Assembly (NCBI GenBank): GCA_014773175.1
Contig: VXCM01001447.1
Coordinates: 62,001 to 126,000, forward strand
DNA: 64,000 bases
Direction of reading: 5' to 3'
Source of the DNA: Lucifuga dentata
Lineage: Eukaryota; Chordata; Actinopteri; Ophidiiformes; Bythitidae
The translations under genes were made by a program, and so were the position numbers. The notes under the pieces are model-generated. The model ran no database searches. It was not told the origin of the DNA and worked only from the letters and a program-made list of their open reading frames with translations. This document shows, one piece after another, positions 24,901-38,700 of the stretch. Within the stretch, counting starts at the first letter, position 1. The number at the start of each line of letters is the position of its first letter.

Positions 24901-27900
24901 GTTAATACTCATTAGTACATCTCTTAATAAAGCGAGAAGCTTGTTTTAGCTTTCAGTGTTTCCCTCGTGATCTCAATTCTCTGGCGTCGCTCTGTCTCAC
25001 GTGTTATATGCTGCAACAAAATCCCAGTTGTTGCTTTCTTGACACCGCTAAACCTGTGTTGTCTCAGGCTATGGTCACACGTTAGCCTTTCAGGCTGACT
25101 TCTGAGTCATGGTGCACATCTTATATTACATCTGTCCTTTATGATGGCATTTTAACCCAGTATTAACAGCAGTTGTCAAAACATGCACATAAATAAATCA
25201 CCTTGCATGTGTCTTTGTGCCAACACTTTGCTGCTTGTCTTTGAAGTTTGGACTGACTTGAGCTTCGCCCTACATCCTAGGTGTACTTGCTCTGAGAAAT
25301 TTGGCAATTCAAACACAAAATGCATTAGAGCTCCAGCTAAAGGTTTTGTCAATTACTATTTACCTATCAATTATTTATTAAACCGATTAGTGTATAACAT
25401 CTCAAAAGCATCCAACAGAGAGCCAATGTGCAATGCATCAGAGAAAAAAAAACAGCAAACCTTATTTTTGAGATGCTGGAGCTAGCAAAATAGCTGTCAA
25501 GATAGCTTTATTTAACCGATGGAAAAAAAAACATTAATTGAATTTTAAAATAGTTAATCTTTGATCACATCAGCGCTATACTACATGTTCATCGTATGGC
25601 AAACCCTATGACTTGACTTGTACCTCAGTATCAACATAGCTGAGATCAAAATGGAAAGAATCTGACTCCTTTTCACTGTTGAAGCTGATTATGGAACATC
25701 AGATCAGTGTCGCTGTGAGGAGCAAATAGGAACTGGGACACTGCCAGTGTAAATTGAGCTCTAGCTACTAGTAATCACGGGTGGTGGTCACCTCGCCGTA
25801 GAGATTAAAGATGCGGGCTTGTACTAAAAGGTGGTGAAGGTCTAATTCTTCAGACCAACTGCTGAGGGTTTGGCTCAGAAAAAAAAAACAGTGGGAAAGA
25901 TTGCTAAATGAGTGACAATGTGCAGCACTTATGATTTATTTATTTATTTATTTATTTCACACATCATTTATAAGCTGACTAAAGAAAGTAGGAGAGGAAA
26001 AGGAGGAGGAGGAGGAAGGAGGCTTAATATCCATCCTGGATCCTCCCCCCCTTTCCAGAGCAGATTATCCAATTTCTCCTGGCCGGATTGAGCTGGAGAT
26101 AATTGGATACCGTCCCATCCATTGAGACGTCTGTAAGAGTCCTGAGGCTTGGTTTGCTTGTCAGTGCCTCCTTTTTGGTCCACACAAATGAACAGATTCA
26201 TTAAAATATTCTTGTAATGCTTTTTGCAAAATCTATTCATTACTGGACAGGAAAGGATAATTCCACTGCAAAATACTTAGAATATGCAGTGTTGAAGAGT
26301 CATACAAAAAGGAATTCTTTGCAGAATAATGAGAGAGTGTGGCCGGAATAGACCAGAATGCAATGCAGCTGCAAGACCTGTTGAATTTTGTTTAAGGACT
26401 GTTGCTGTAATGATGGACACCACACACACACACACACACAGTAAATTATTGCTCCCTTTCTTGAATGCTACCGTAAGACCATGTGGGCAAGTCTGTGAAA
26501 TGAATTACAACACTGTCACAAAATAAGAACAAGAAAGCATTACACAATAGGTTAAGAGGATCCAAGATGGATTTTTCTTGTAAATTCAGGAGTTGAAGGA
26601 TGCATGCGAGGTGAGTTTTGTGGAAGCAAAGAGAATTTGCTTTACAGTGATGACGGTGAATCGGGACAAGCCAAACAAAGACTGAGTCACAGAAATGGAG
26701 ACAGAGAAATGATATAGGATTTTTCACCCGTCACTTAATCGCTGTATCATATTCAAAGTCACGCACTCTCCAACACATATACCTGTAGCTGCCTCAGTCC
26801 TGACTGAATAATTTGATCGGTTTTTTATTTTGTTTTTTTTGTTTAATCCAGCGTTCACTCTTGCCTTCTCTTTCAGTCTTTTTCTGTGTCTGAGGCTCAA
26901 GAAAGTCCAGCAACAAACCAATAACTGCTACTTGTCATTTTATTGTTGCTTTTGTCTGTTACCTGCTGCCTCCTGGCCTGACCCTTTTTTTTCCTTCTTT
27001 ATTTCATGGTTTTCATTCCACATCTCTCTCTTTCTGCTCCTCTCTTTCAGGTGGAGACACTTCCTCTTCTACCACTGGCAGCGCCTCTCCAGCGCCCAAC
27101 AGCTATGATTCCCTGGAAGGCGGCAGCTATCCAGGTATATCTTCAGAACATGCTTACTGTACATTTAAATAATAAACACAAAGGTATTTCACATTCATAT
27201 CACACACAAATTTGGATCAGAGAACAGTGGTTCAGTCGTGTATTCCTAATTTTTACAGTTTTGAGATTAGCTGCTGTGCTTTTCAAGGTGAGGGAGAACA
27301 ATAGTAGCTTCCTCTTCCATTCGATGTTTGGTAAAATTACATGCAGCCAGTAAGAAGAAGTGTGTGTGAGAGTTTAAAAGTAGAATCAACTCTAAAACAC
27401 ATGAATACACTGTTGATGGTACAAAAGAAATCCTGCAATACACTAAAGATTATAAAGAGATTATAAACAGGGCTGCACATTAAGCAGTCTGCCGGGTACA
27501 CATGTGCATCCTTAAAAGAAAATCCGCATGACTGCTCCTGTGAACACTTGTTTGCATACCTAGCAGCCGAGAGAGAGACAGACAGACAGCGACAGCCAAA
27601 ACAAGCATATTCGGTCAAGGGTCATTTTTCATCAGAATGATATTTTGATGCTGAATATTGAAAATATGTGTATTTTTGCTGTAAACGCAACTGCTGAAAC
27701 AAAGAAATCTCAATTTCAATCTGGACAATGCACTACAACTGCTGGAAACATAGAAGCAGCCGAAACTGGGGCAGTGGTGTCCTAAAGATTAGAGAAGCAA
27801 GCTTGTGACCAAAGGGTTGCTGGTTCAATCACTGAACTGGCAGGAGAAATCTGGGTTGGGGAGGTGAATGAGCAGCGTCTGCCCCTCTCTAATTATCACC

Positions 27901-28235
27901 AGTGAGGCCCTTGAGCAAGGCACCTACCCCCCTAAATTCTCCAGTGGAGCTGCTCAGTGGCAGCACAGCAGTCTGTGGTTGTACTGAGCAGTTTCCGGGT
28001 GTAAATGTGTGTGCGTGTGAGCAGGGCGTTCCTGAAAATGAGCATTTGATGCTCAGTAAATAACCCTGAATAAAAAAAATTAAAAAAAGCATATTAGGTA
28101 AAAATGGCATTTGTCATTCAAAAACAGGGTAGAGATCAAGTCAGAATGACATTGCTACTCCAAATCCATAAAATCTATGACTTTTGCTGTAACTACAGCT
28201 GCAAAACCAAGTCATATCAGTTCTCTCTCTCTCTC

Positions 28236-28266
<31 letters not shown>

Positions 28267-29046
28267 CCCTCCCCNNNNNNNNNNNNNNNNNNNNNNNNNN
28301 NNNNNNNNNNNNNNNNNNNNNNNNNNNNNNNNNNNNNNNNNNNNNNNNNNNNNNNNNNNNNNNNNNNNNNNNNNNNNNNNNNNNNNNNNNNNNNNNNNNN
28401 NNNNNNNCCTCCCCCTTTCCCCTCCCCCTCTCCTTCTCCCTCCCCTGCCTTCCTGTCTTCAAAAAGTCTCTCGCCTCCCCTCCCCCAAGAGATACCTGCT
28501 GCAGGTAAAGAATCACATCCCGCTTCTGCCTGCAGCAGCGCGTAAACAGCCCGTCTTTGCTATGTTTTTAAATGTCAAGAAATAACTGTAATAAAATGAA
28601 TGAGGAAGTGACTTTTGGGGCTCACACAATGCACACACACAGATAACATTTGTATGCGCGTGCCCTCGCGCTCTGAATAGGGCAGCAAAAAAAACAAAAC
28701 AAATATGCAGTGATGAAGGAATTTCCTTTGTAAAGTTGGAGTTGAAAATATTAGATGTTCGTTGAAAATATTAGATGTTCTGTACAGAGGCACTTTGCTG
28801 AAAATATGGAGGCTTCTGCCAGCCAATCAGATTCAGCCTGTCACAGCTGATGATCTTCAGCACATCTGCATCTTTACCTGCTTCCTTTCCAAGTTGATAT
28901 TGAGAATATGTTGCAGCTCAGACAGGAGGAGAGATTACAGTTGTCCAGTGTGAATATTAAGCTTGACATCTCTGGGAGAGTTAATGTTCTGTTGTGAAAG
29001 TGTAATATGATACTCCTCAAAAGATGAGCTTTCAGGCTGTGCTGAA

Positions 29047-29082
<36 letters not shown>

Positions 29083-31901
29083 ACACACATGAAATATATT
29101 TCCTTAATACTTTTCTCATCTTCACTGTCATCTTTGTAATCGCGTTAACACACTGAAAGTGCTCGGCTGTTCCATACATGGATTACAGTAATACTCCACC
29201 ATCTTTTGTCCAGATTCCATGCCGCCTTCCAACAACATGACCAATCAGATGCTGCCCTACGATAGCTATGGTTACTCCAGCATGCCACCAGCCTATCAAG
29301 AGGGACCAGCCTCCCACCCTGATTCCTCCCCCTCCCACAGACCATACAGCCAGTCGAGCTACCAGCAGTACTCCCAGGTGTTATTTCCTGAAAAGTATTG
29401 TACAGTTGTTACCTGCTTATTTTATACTTGCAAATGCAAGGTGGTTTTTCTGTTTTATCACTCTTTTTTTTTTTTTTTTNTTTTTTTTTTTTTTTGTGCC
29501 CAGCTTTGCGAGCCAACCAATTTGTGGCTGTGTAGTAATTTGGCTTGGCTCATATTTGACTGACAAACCTCAGCCATATCTATCAGCTGTAGTTAAATTT
29601 GGTGCAGAAGCTACACAAGCTCTCTCTCTCTCTTAGCTCTAAATTCTAGCCTCCATGCTTTGTAACTTCAGAGGCAGTGCTCTTTCTGTGTTGCTGAGTA
29701 ATGTGAATAAGAGGAACATCTCCCTCCTTTGCAGCCATTCCCTAACCTGTCCCAGCTGTCCGCGGCCCTGGGAGGGCTGAGCGGCGTCCCGGAGCTGGAG
29801 ATGGAGGCCCTGAGACCAGTCAACTTGTTGCAGGAGAGAAACCTATTGCCCCCCAGGCCCCTCGAGGCCCCTGAACCCAACCTCAGCTCTGACCTTAAGA
29901 AGGTCAATTGCAGCCCGCAGTAAGTTGACAGTAGGGATGGTGAAGTGCACGACAGCAATCCTGTCTTGTTACAAAAAAATAATCTTGTTCCTCTTTGACT
30001 TTCTTTTCTCACTTTTACTTGTAGTCAACTTGTTCTTCTGGTTTGTTATTTGGCTGGATTCTAAGTTTTCTTTTTTTTTTTTTTTANTTTTTTTTTTTTT
30101 TTACAGACAGTTTCTCAGACAATCTCTCGTTTTGTCAGCATCCCAACCTTACCTTCCTTAACATCCCCTCCTCCCCTTTATTTCTTTGTTAACCAGGACC
30201 TTCAGGTGTACCCTGACCAGCATCCCTCAGACTCAGGCTCTGCTAAACAAGGCCAGGCTCCCTCTGGGCCTCCTCCTCCACCCCTTCAGAGACTTACAGG
30301 TATGACCTAATGACCTAACCTCCTCCCTAAACTTTGAGTTTGAAGTAGCAAAGGTTTACTGCCACAAGGGAATGTGGTGGGGGGGGGGGGNGGGGGGGAT
30401 CAGATATTTGAGATATTTTTGGGTGTAACACACATTCTCAGATTTGACTTTTTTTTTCTTTTTTTTTCTTTTTTTGAAGGTTGTCGGTAATGTTTTTGTA
30501 AGTTGTAGGTTAAACAGATGCATCCAAAAATAAAGCAAGGTCTGAACTCAAGCAGTTTACTGTCTTAAGGACAAACTGTAGACAATCCTCAGGCAACCCC
30601 TGGTACAACCTGAAGAAGACCCTCTGAAACAGTATAGAAGCACAAGAGAAACAGACTGATAAGTGCCACAGCTGTATAGATTTGTTCTGCCACGTTTCCT
30701 GAGAAGCTGAAACAAAGCCTCCTTCAGTTCTCTGCTGAAGCATGAATAGAGGAACTTTTTGAAAAGGTCACAGGCAGGGAGGGGAGCCGGGAAACAAAAG
30801 TGGCAAAGAAGCATGAAATGTAAAATGTGCTGCTCACAAGACTCATTCTGAACTCTCCCCCCCAAAGTCATTCGTTTTAATCATTTTACTGTCCCGCAGC
30901 AGTTACCAGTGATCACGTCGAACACAATAGTGCGCTGCCGTTCCTGTCGCACATACATCAATCCATTTGTCACCTTCTTGGACCAGCGCAGGTGGAAGTG
31001 TAACCTCTGTTACCGGGTCAATGATGGTACGATCCTCATCCCAGTCACATTCACCATTCAGTTTTTAAAACAGTGAATTCAGACTGGACTATCTGGAAGA
31101 ATTAGCCTGCTTTGGATTCTGTTCCATTTTTTTCAACTGTTACATCTTGTCTTGTGTATCTATTTTTTTTTTTCTACATTCTGTATTTCACTGAGTTTTT
31201 TAGATGTCAGACACTGTTTTTTTTNTTTTTTTTTTTTTTTTTTTTTTTTCCCCCTCTCCTTCAGTTCCAGATGAGTTTATGTACAACCCAGTCACCAGGT
31301 CATATGGTGAGCCCCACAAGAGACCAGAGGTCCAGAATTCCACCGTGGAATTTATCGCCTCCTCAGACTATATGGTAAACTGCTTTTATGTTTACTGGAA
31401 GAGAAAGAGAGGGATTTTGACATATAAATATGCAACAAAAATGCTATTTGACACATATGCTAATAAAAAGCTAAACAATAACTATAGCTACAAAAGAGAA
31501 GAACTTCACAAGGATATTTTTCATGTCACTTAGTTCAATACTTGCCTCTGAAGGTTATGAATTTAAATGTAGTGAGATTGTTTGTCCACGAGAGGGCAGG
31601 CTTGTCACTTCACTGTGTCAAACATCTATGGACAGATAGAGCACCGTGTCACTCAATAACATACATGTGAAGTGATATTTCAGTGGATTGAAGAAAAGTT
31701 TTAAAGTAATCTGCATACACAAATTTTTAATGAGTCTGTTTGGTTTCTCTTTTTTTGTTTGTTCAGTTACGACCCCCTCAACCAGCGGCCTACCTGTTTG
31801 TGCTGGACGTATCTCATAACGCTGTGGAGGTGGGCTACCTGAAGTACTTCTGTGAATCACTACTGGAGAACCTGGACAAGTGAGTTCTGGAGCTGGGTTG
31901 T

Positions 31902-31952
<51 letters not shown>

Positions 31953-33333
31953 NGGAGGCAGATGATTCGCTGTGGTGACCCCTGAAGGGAAAGCCGAAAG
32001 GAAAAGAAGAAGAAGTAAAGCTCAATCAGTCACATTTTTAAATACCAAGAAACTCAGTATGGTGGAAATCTTCAAGAAATGGTGACTTGATAGACTTGGA
32101 AACACTTCCCAACTTTATTCAGCATTTTTGTTTTTCCCCCACAAAACACAGCAAAGAGAGGATGAAAATAAGCTGCTGGTTAGTAATGGCTGTTAGAGTC
32201 ATTTCTTCTGAATATTTTTTCACCTGCAAACATGCAGAACAGCTTTGATTAAAGTTTTATTTTGTCAAGTCATCATCTGAACTGTGTCTGTTTGTTTGCA
32301 TATGACGTGTATTCAAATACATACACGTTAACCTACCTGTGGGGGGTTTGGGTTGTTCTGTGCTTCAGATTGCCAGGTGACACACGAACCAGGATCGGCT
32401 TCCTCACCTTCGACAGCACCATCCACTTCTACAACCTTCAGGACGGACTGTCCCGCCCGCAGATGCTGGTCNCCTTCGACAGCACCATCCACTTCTACAA
32501 CCTTCAGGACGGACTGTCCCGCCCGCAGATGCTGGTCGTGCCGGACATCAACGGTACAAAATCAGGTTTTCAGTTTCACATTTTCAGGAAAGGAAAGAAA
32601 CTTTCTTCCATTGGCCACTAAAAGTGGGTGGCAGCCATTTGCAAAATTAACTTTTTCCTACTAGAAAATAATTATTATTATAATTTATGGCATGCAGATG
32701 TTTGTTTACAAGAAGTAAATGATACATATTTATTTAAGTTGTCAAACTGACAAATAATTTAGTTTTTTTATAGAAATATATCAGCATCTATGTTTTTAAT
32801 TCTATATTGTTAGAGATTATTTTTTATTGAATTGACTGTAGATGCTTAAGAAAATAGAATGAGAATAATTATTCCATAAATGATTAAGACTAATAACTCT
32901 AATAATTGTGTGACAACATGTACTATAATATCAGTTAAAGTCAGCAGCATGCGATTGGTTGAAGCAGTTCATTTCAAATACTGGCTTTACTTTATTCACA
33001 TATGTTTAATGGATTTATCTTTCTGATGGTTATTAATGGAAAGTATGAATTATTGTTGAAAAGAAAATTTTTCATGATCTGTCACTTATGTAATCAATTG
33101 CGATTTGCACTTAGTGCACGACATCCTCCAGGAATCTGAATTACTTTCAGATGTCCGGGAAAAAAATCAAACTGTGGTGGAAATTACCGTCAGCGAAACG
33201 CTGTAGTGTTTCTGCAGCAGCTGGAACACAGCAGCTATAATTTAAGCTTCTTATTCCATTTCAAAATGTTCCGGCTGGCTGGTGAAAATCGTGATAAACC
33301 TTACTGCTGTGATCCAAAACTCCCTGCCAGTAC

Positions 33334-33366
<33 letters not shown>

Positions 33367-35736
33367 TTTTTTTTCAGATGTCTTCATACCGTCTCATGAT
33401 GGTCTGATGGTGAACCTGAAGGAAAGCAAAGAGGTAGAGCCTTTGTTCTTTTGGATGAATGAATTGTTTTATACATCCCACCCCCATATTCATACATCTG
33501 TCCTCTTCCCTTCCTCCCTGTTCCTCTGCCCACCTTGTCACATTTGCTCTTTCACTCCTTTATTTTTTTTCTTTCCTCACTGCTTTCTTGACCCCCTCTG
33601 TCTCACTTTCATTTGCAGCTGGTGAAGGACCTGCTGACCTCCCTGCCGGCCATGTTCAGCCAAAGCAGGGAGACCCACAGTGCTCTGGGTCCGGCGTTAC
33701 AGGCAGCCTTCATGCTCATGTCGCCCACCGGGGGGCGCATTTCAGTGTTCCAGACACAGCTGCCAACCTTGGGCGCTGGCCTACTGCAATCACGGGAAGA
33801 CCCCAACCAGCGCTCCAGCACAAAGGCACGGATGAGGCCCATAACATCGTTTAGCTACAGAACAGAAAGAAAAAAAAAAGATTAAGAAAACTGACACTTT
33901 TTTTTTTTTTTTTTTTTTTTGGTACAATTATTTTTTTTTTATTGAATTTCATACCTTCCACCATGGGGCTTTACTTACATTCTCCTATCAAACAAGGGTT
34001 AAATTCCATTATACCCAAATAAGTTAAGATTGTTCTCAGTTTACCCAAACTAACCTAGAATTTCCCCACGTAGTTCATCCAATCCACACCATCACATTCA
34101 TATCTCTCACTGCTTACCCCCACCTCTTCCATCCCCACTGTTACGTCCCCAAGTTGGTCTAGGGGAAAACAGGGAGTAACATAAGGCTGGATGAAAAAAG
34201 TTCAGAACAAGAGAAGAAGAAGAGACTATTCAGTGAGTTACCAGATTTTTATTGCCAGAAAAAAATTAAATCAGATTTCAGGAAGAGCCAAGGCCAAAAT
34301 AACAAGCAAACAAGCTGTAACTACAAACAAAAAAAACTAAGCCTACTATCAAAGTAAGAATTATATTGCCTACCTATGAAAAAACAGGAGAAGACAGGGA
34401 CAAATCAAAATGGCAGCTTTCCCCTACCATGTTTCCTGGCAGAATCAACAGTATAGAAAGGATTACACAATGGAAGGTTAACAAAAAAAAACAATTATAA
34501 TCCAACTAATAATTAGATAATTAGATAATTATCTAAAGCAACACTAAACACGAGAGCTATATGAAATTTTTACCAAAAAAAATAGACCACAATCACGAGA
34601 GCTATGTTAAAACTACATAGACAAATAACTCAGAACACGTGGCAAGACAATAGCAACAGCCAGAGGCCCTGAAATGCAGTTCCCAGCTGGTCTATGATTG
34701 GTTAATAGGTCCTCCAGGAACAGCCAATGGAGGGAGGACCCCCCCCCCCCNAAAAAAAAAAATCTACACAGCAGTTCTCTTATAGCACTTCCAAAATGTC
34801 TTTCTACACTTCCCAAAACTCCCATTTTTTTGTTGTTATCTTTGTCCTCAGACATTGCCCTTTCTATAGTCAAATAATATTTCATCAATTCTTCCTATGC
34901 TTCTACGGTGGGGGCTCCTGCCTTTTTCCAATAATATAGGTTCAGTTTTGAACAAAAATGAACAATGTACGGATAGAAATCCAAGAATGTCTACAATTTG
35001 CAGAACAAAAGTTGTATTTGCATCCATGTTATGTATATTTCAGGACACAGTTCATATATGATGCCCTGTGGGGGTGTAAGCAAGTTTCACTTGTCTTTAA
35101 AAAAAAAAACAAAAACCTTCAAATATTGGAAAAAGGAAGAAAGACAACTCTTTTGTAATAATCCTGTATGTTTTCAGGGAGTGCAGCACCTTGGCCCTGC
35201 CACAGACTTCTACAAGAAGCTTGCGCTGGACTGCTCAGGCCAGCAGATTGGCGTGGATCTCTTTATGCTCAGCTCCCAGTACGCCGACCTCGCCTCAATA
35301 GGTAAGAAAGCTGCCATTTCCCCATAGATACCCATCTGTTTTTGGTACATATGGACACTTAAAGTGAATTGAGAGCTTTTTTTTTAACTTCAAGGGATGT
35401 AGAGCAACCAAAACTACTCTAAAAATGAAAGAAACAGTTTCATTTTGTAGTTCGCACTCTAACTAAAACAACACACTTCCCCATACAGAAAGTGTGGTTT
35501 TGTTTCTCTTTAGGAAAATGTGGACATCTTTATCCAAACAATGGACTTCACTCAACAATATTTTGAACTTGGATTACTTTTATATTAAATCCTTTTGGTA
35601 TTTTTGATCAACGAAAGGAACATAAATTAATATAAATGATCCAGTCAGTCAGGAGCATGAGGCAGCAGTTCAACGGAGGCGTGGACCAATAGCTGGTCCA
35701 TGATGTGCAAATAAGGTAGTTGGTGTTTGGGAAATG

Positions 35737-35775
<39 letters not shown>

Positions 35776-38700
35776 CAACCAGAGCTGGACACAGAAAAGG
35801 CAAAACTTACCAAAATTATAAATGTTACTCTTCTTCTTCTCTTGTTCTCCAGCTTGTGTCTCCAAGTACTCTGCAGGGAGTATCTTTCACTACCTATCCT
35901 TCCACCACAGCCACAACACGGCCCAGCTGGAGAAGTTCCAGAAGGATCTGGAGCGCTACCTCACCAGGAAGGTCGGCTTCGAGGCGGTCATGAGAATACG
36001 ATGCACTAAAGGTAACCGGGTCAGAGGTCGCACATACAGCCTACCAGGAATATGTTTTCCCCTGATTGGAGGAGCTGATGTTGCCTAGCAGCTAGAATGA
36101 TGAAATGTTTGTGTACTCTGACCTCTCGATGTCTGTTACTTTTACCAGTTGTACAGTTTCCTATTCCTGTTTTTTCAAATATTATTGTGGTCCCTGCCCT
36201 CTTCCTGTGTTTACCCTCAGGTTTGTCTATCCACACGTTCCATGGGAATTTCTTCGTCCGTTCCACTGACCTGCTGTCCCTGGCCAATGTGAACCCAGAC
36301 TCTGCCTTCGCTGTCCAGATGTCAATCGAAGACTCTTTGGCAGACTCCTCTTTGGCCTGCTTTCAGGCTGCACTACTGTATACTTCTAGTAAAGGTATAC
36401 ACACACGCACTTACACACTCGTTAGCAAATCTTACTGTCACCTTCCCCAGGAACAACAAGCACGTACAAACTCAATATTTGTATTAAATCTCCAGTTTAA
36501 AACCGAAGCAAACAGAAGTATCAGCAGCTCTGATTGTACATCCATGTTTCCCCTCCACCCCCCCCAGGAAAGAGGCGTATCAGGGTCCACACACTCTGTC
36601 TGCCCATTGTCAACCAGCTGAGCGACGTGTATGCGGGAGCCGATGTCCAGGCCATCACCTGTCTGCTAGCCAACATGGGTGAGTCTCTACCACAGACCCT
36701 CAAATTTCAGCATCCTGGCATGGAAAAACCTACATTTTAGTTAAATTAAAGGACCATACTATCCATTTTACGTTTGAGCCTAATATATTCAATTTTTATA
36801 CACGTAATGTTAAAGACAATCATTTCCCGAAGCATACTACTGGAACAGTGAATTAAAAATGTTTTTTCTACTTTCCAGACCGCCATTGGTATCAGTTCAT
36901 TCTGGTACGCTATTAAAATCAACTTGTTGATACTTGAAACATTATTGGGATAGGTAATCCATCATTGCAAACAAGACATGTATTCAGGGTTTTTTCGAAA
37001 TTTCATAATTTTAGTGTTTAAGTGCAATAAAAAGCACAGAGTGAATGTATGTCTCCACCGGGGAATATAGNTTTTAGTGTTTAAGTGCAATAAAAAGCAC
37101 AGAGTGAATGTATGTCTCCACCGGGGAATATAGTCCCTAAAGGAGACCTGTGTTTATCAAAAAATTTAAACGATTGTGACTTCATAAGGCTGCGTATCTA
37201 TTAGCAGGAGAAACATCAATTTTTAAAGTGGGTGCATTGCTTGAATATTTGATTTTGAAAAATTAAGAGATTTTGCAAAATATCAGGAAAGGGAAAGCTG
37301 AAATACAGTTTATCCTTTGGGAAATGGTTGTCAGTAATGCAACGTGTATGAAAATTGAATATATTAGGCTCAAACATGCAAAATGGCTGGTATGGTCTTT
37401 GAAGTCGACTTTTGTCATCTTAAAAATCATCAACCAACAACAGCATTAACCAACATGTCGTACTTGCTGCTGAACTCTTCCTCATCCTCATTGCTATTTC
37501 TGCATTCACATTTCAGCCATCGACCGATCTATATCATCCAGCCTGTCTGATGCCCGGGACGCTCTGGTTAACGCAGTCGTGGACTTGCTAAGCGCCTACA
37601 AAAGCAACGTCTCCAACCTGCAGTCCGGCCTCATTGTTCCCACCTCCATGCGCCTCTTCCCCCTCTACATCCTCGCTCTCCTCAAGCAGGTTTGGCTGCT
37701 CGACAGGTGTCGGCGCATGAACTCATTTACATGTCACATATGACAATTACAGGCTTTAGACACACTTCCAAAAAAAGACCTGAAAACAACACAGACAAAC
37801 ACACACATATACATCATTTATACATAAGTAATCCTATATCAGCACTACACTTTAAAGGACAACACCAATTTGTATGTTTTGAGCTCAATATATACAACTT
37901 GTATACACGTTATATTACTGACACCATTTCCCAAATTACTGCAACAGTAAATTTTATAAATGTTTTTCCTACCTTCCAGACTGCCATTGGTCTCAGTTAA
38001 TTCCAGTACACTAGAAAAATCAACTTGTAGAGACTTGGAACTCACTTCAGAGACATAATCCATCACAATGAACACGATGTCAGTTAAATTTTTTTGTCAA
38101 AGTAACTTTATTTAACCGATTCAAGACAGAGCTGCGCAGAAGACAATGTATGTCTCCGCCAGGGAATATAGTCCCAGGAGAAGACGGTTTTTACCGAGAA
38201 ATTAAAAATGACCGTGCCTTCTATTTGGACGTGTGTTAGTAGGCAAACATTGAATTATAAGGTGGGTCTATCACCTGAATATTTGATTTTTTGAAAGCTT
38301 ATGGGATGTGGAAACTAAAATACAGTTTTATGCTTTGGGAAATGGCTGTCAGTAATGCAACGTGTGTGTGCAGGTGGTATTTATTGGACTTGAACATGCA
38401 AAATTGCTGGTCTTGTACTTTGAATCTCTTCTGCCCCTCCTTACACACACACACACACACACACTGAAAAACACCCTCTACCTGAACTTTATGTCCTCAT
38501 ACACTCTTAAAAACTGAGTTTACAGTCACATACACACTCCCTGTACTGTACATTCAATGGCTGCATTCATCCACCCAGAGCTTCTCTATTCATGCATCCT
38601 GGGTGTGTTCGCATTCAGACATTGCACACTCTTTGCGTCATCCGATACATACGCCCCAACAAAACTTACCATATTTCTTTGTGTGCGCCCAGTAACATTG

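Noticed and set aside
28104..28545. Long open frames across the 133-N gap
   Set aside because: They consist of CT microsatellite and unknown bases; no protein can be supported.
33906..34740. Possible solo LTR beginning TGTTACGTCCCC in intron 13
   Set aside because: No matching CA-ended terminus, target duplication, primer-binding site or coding sequence was seen, so a retroelement call is not justified.
35727..36009. Open frames running from a CA repeat into sec24b exon 15
   Set aside because: They are extensions of exon 15 in wrong or unspliced frames; exon boundaries are set by AG at 35851-35852 and GT at 36012.
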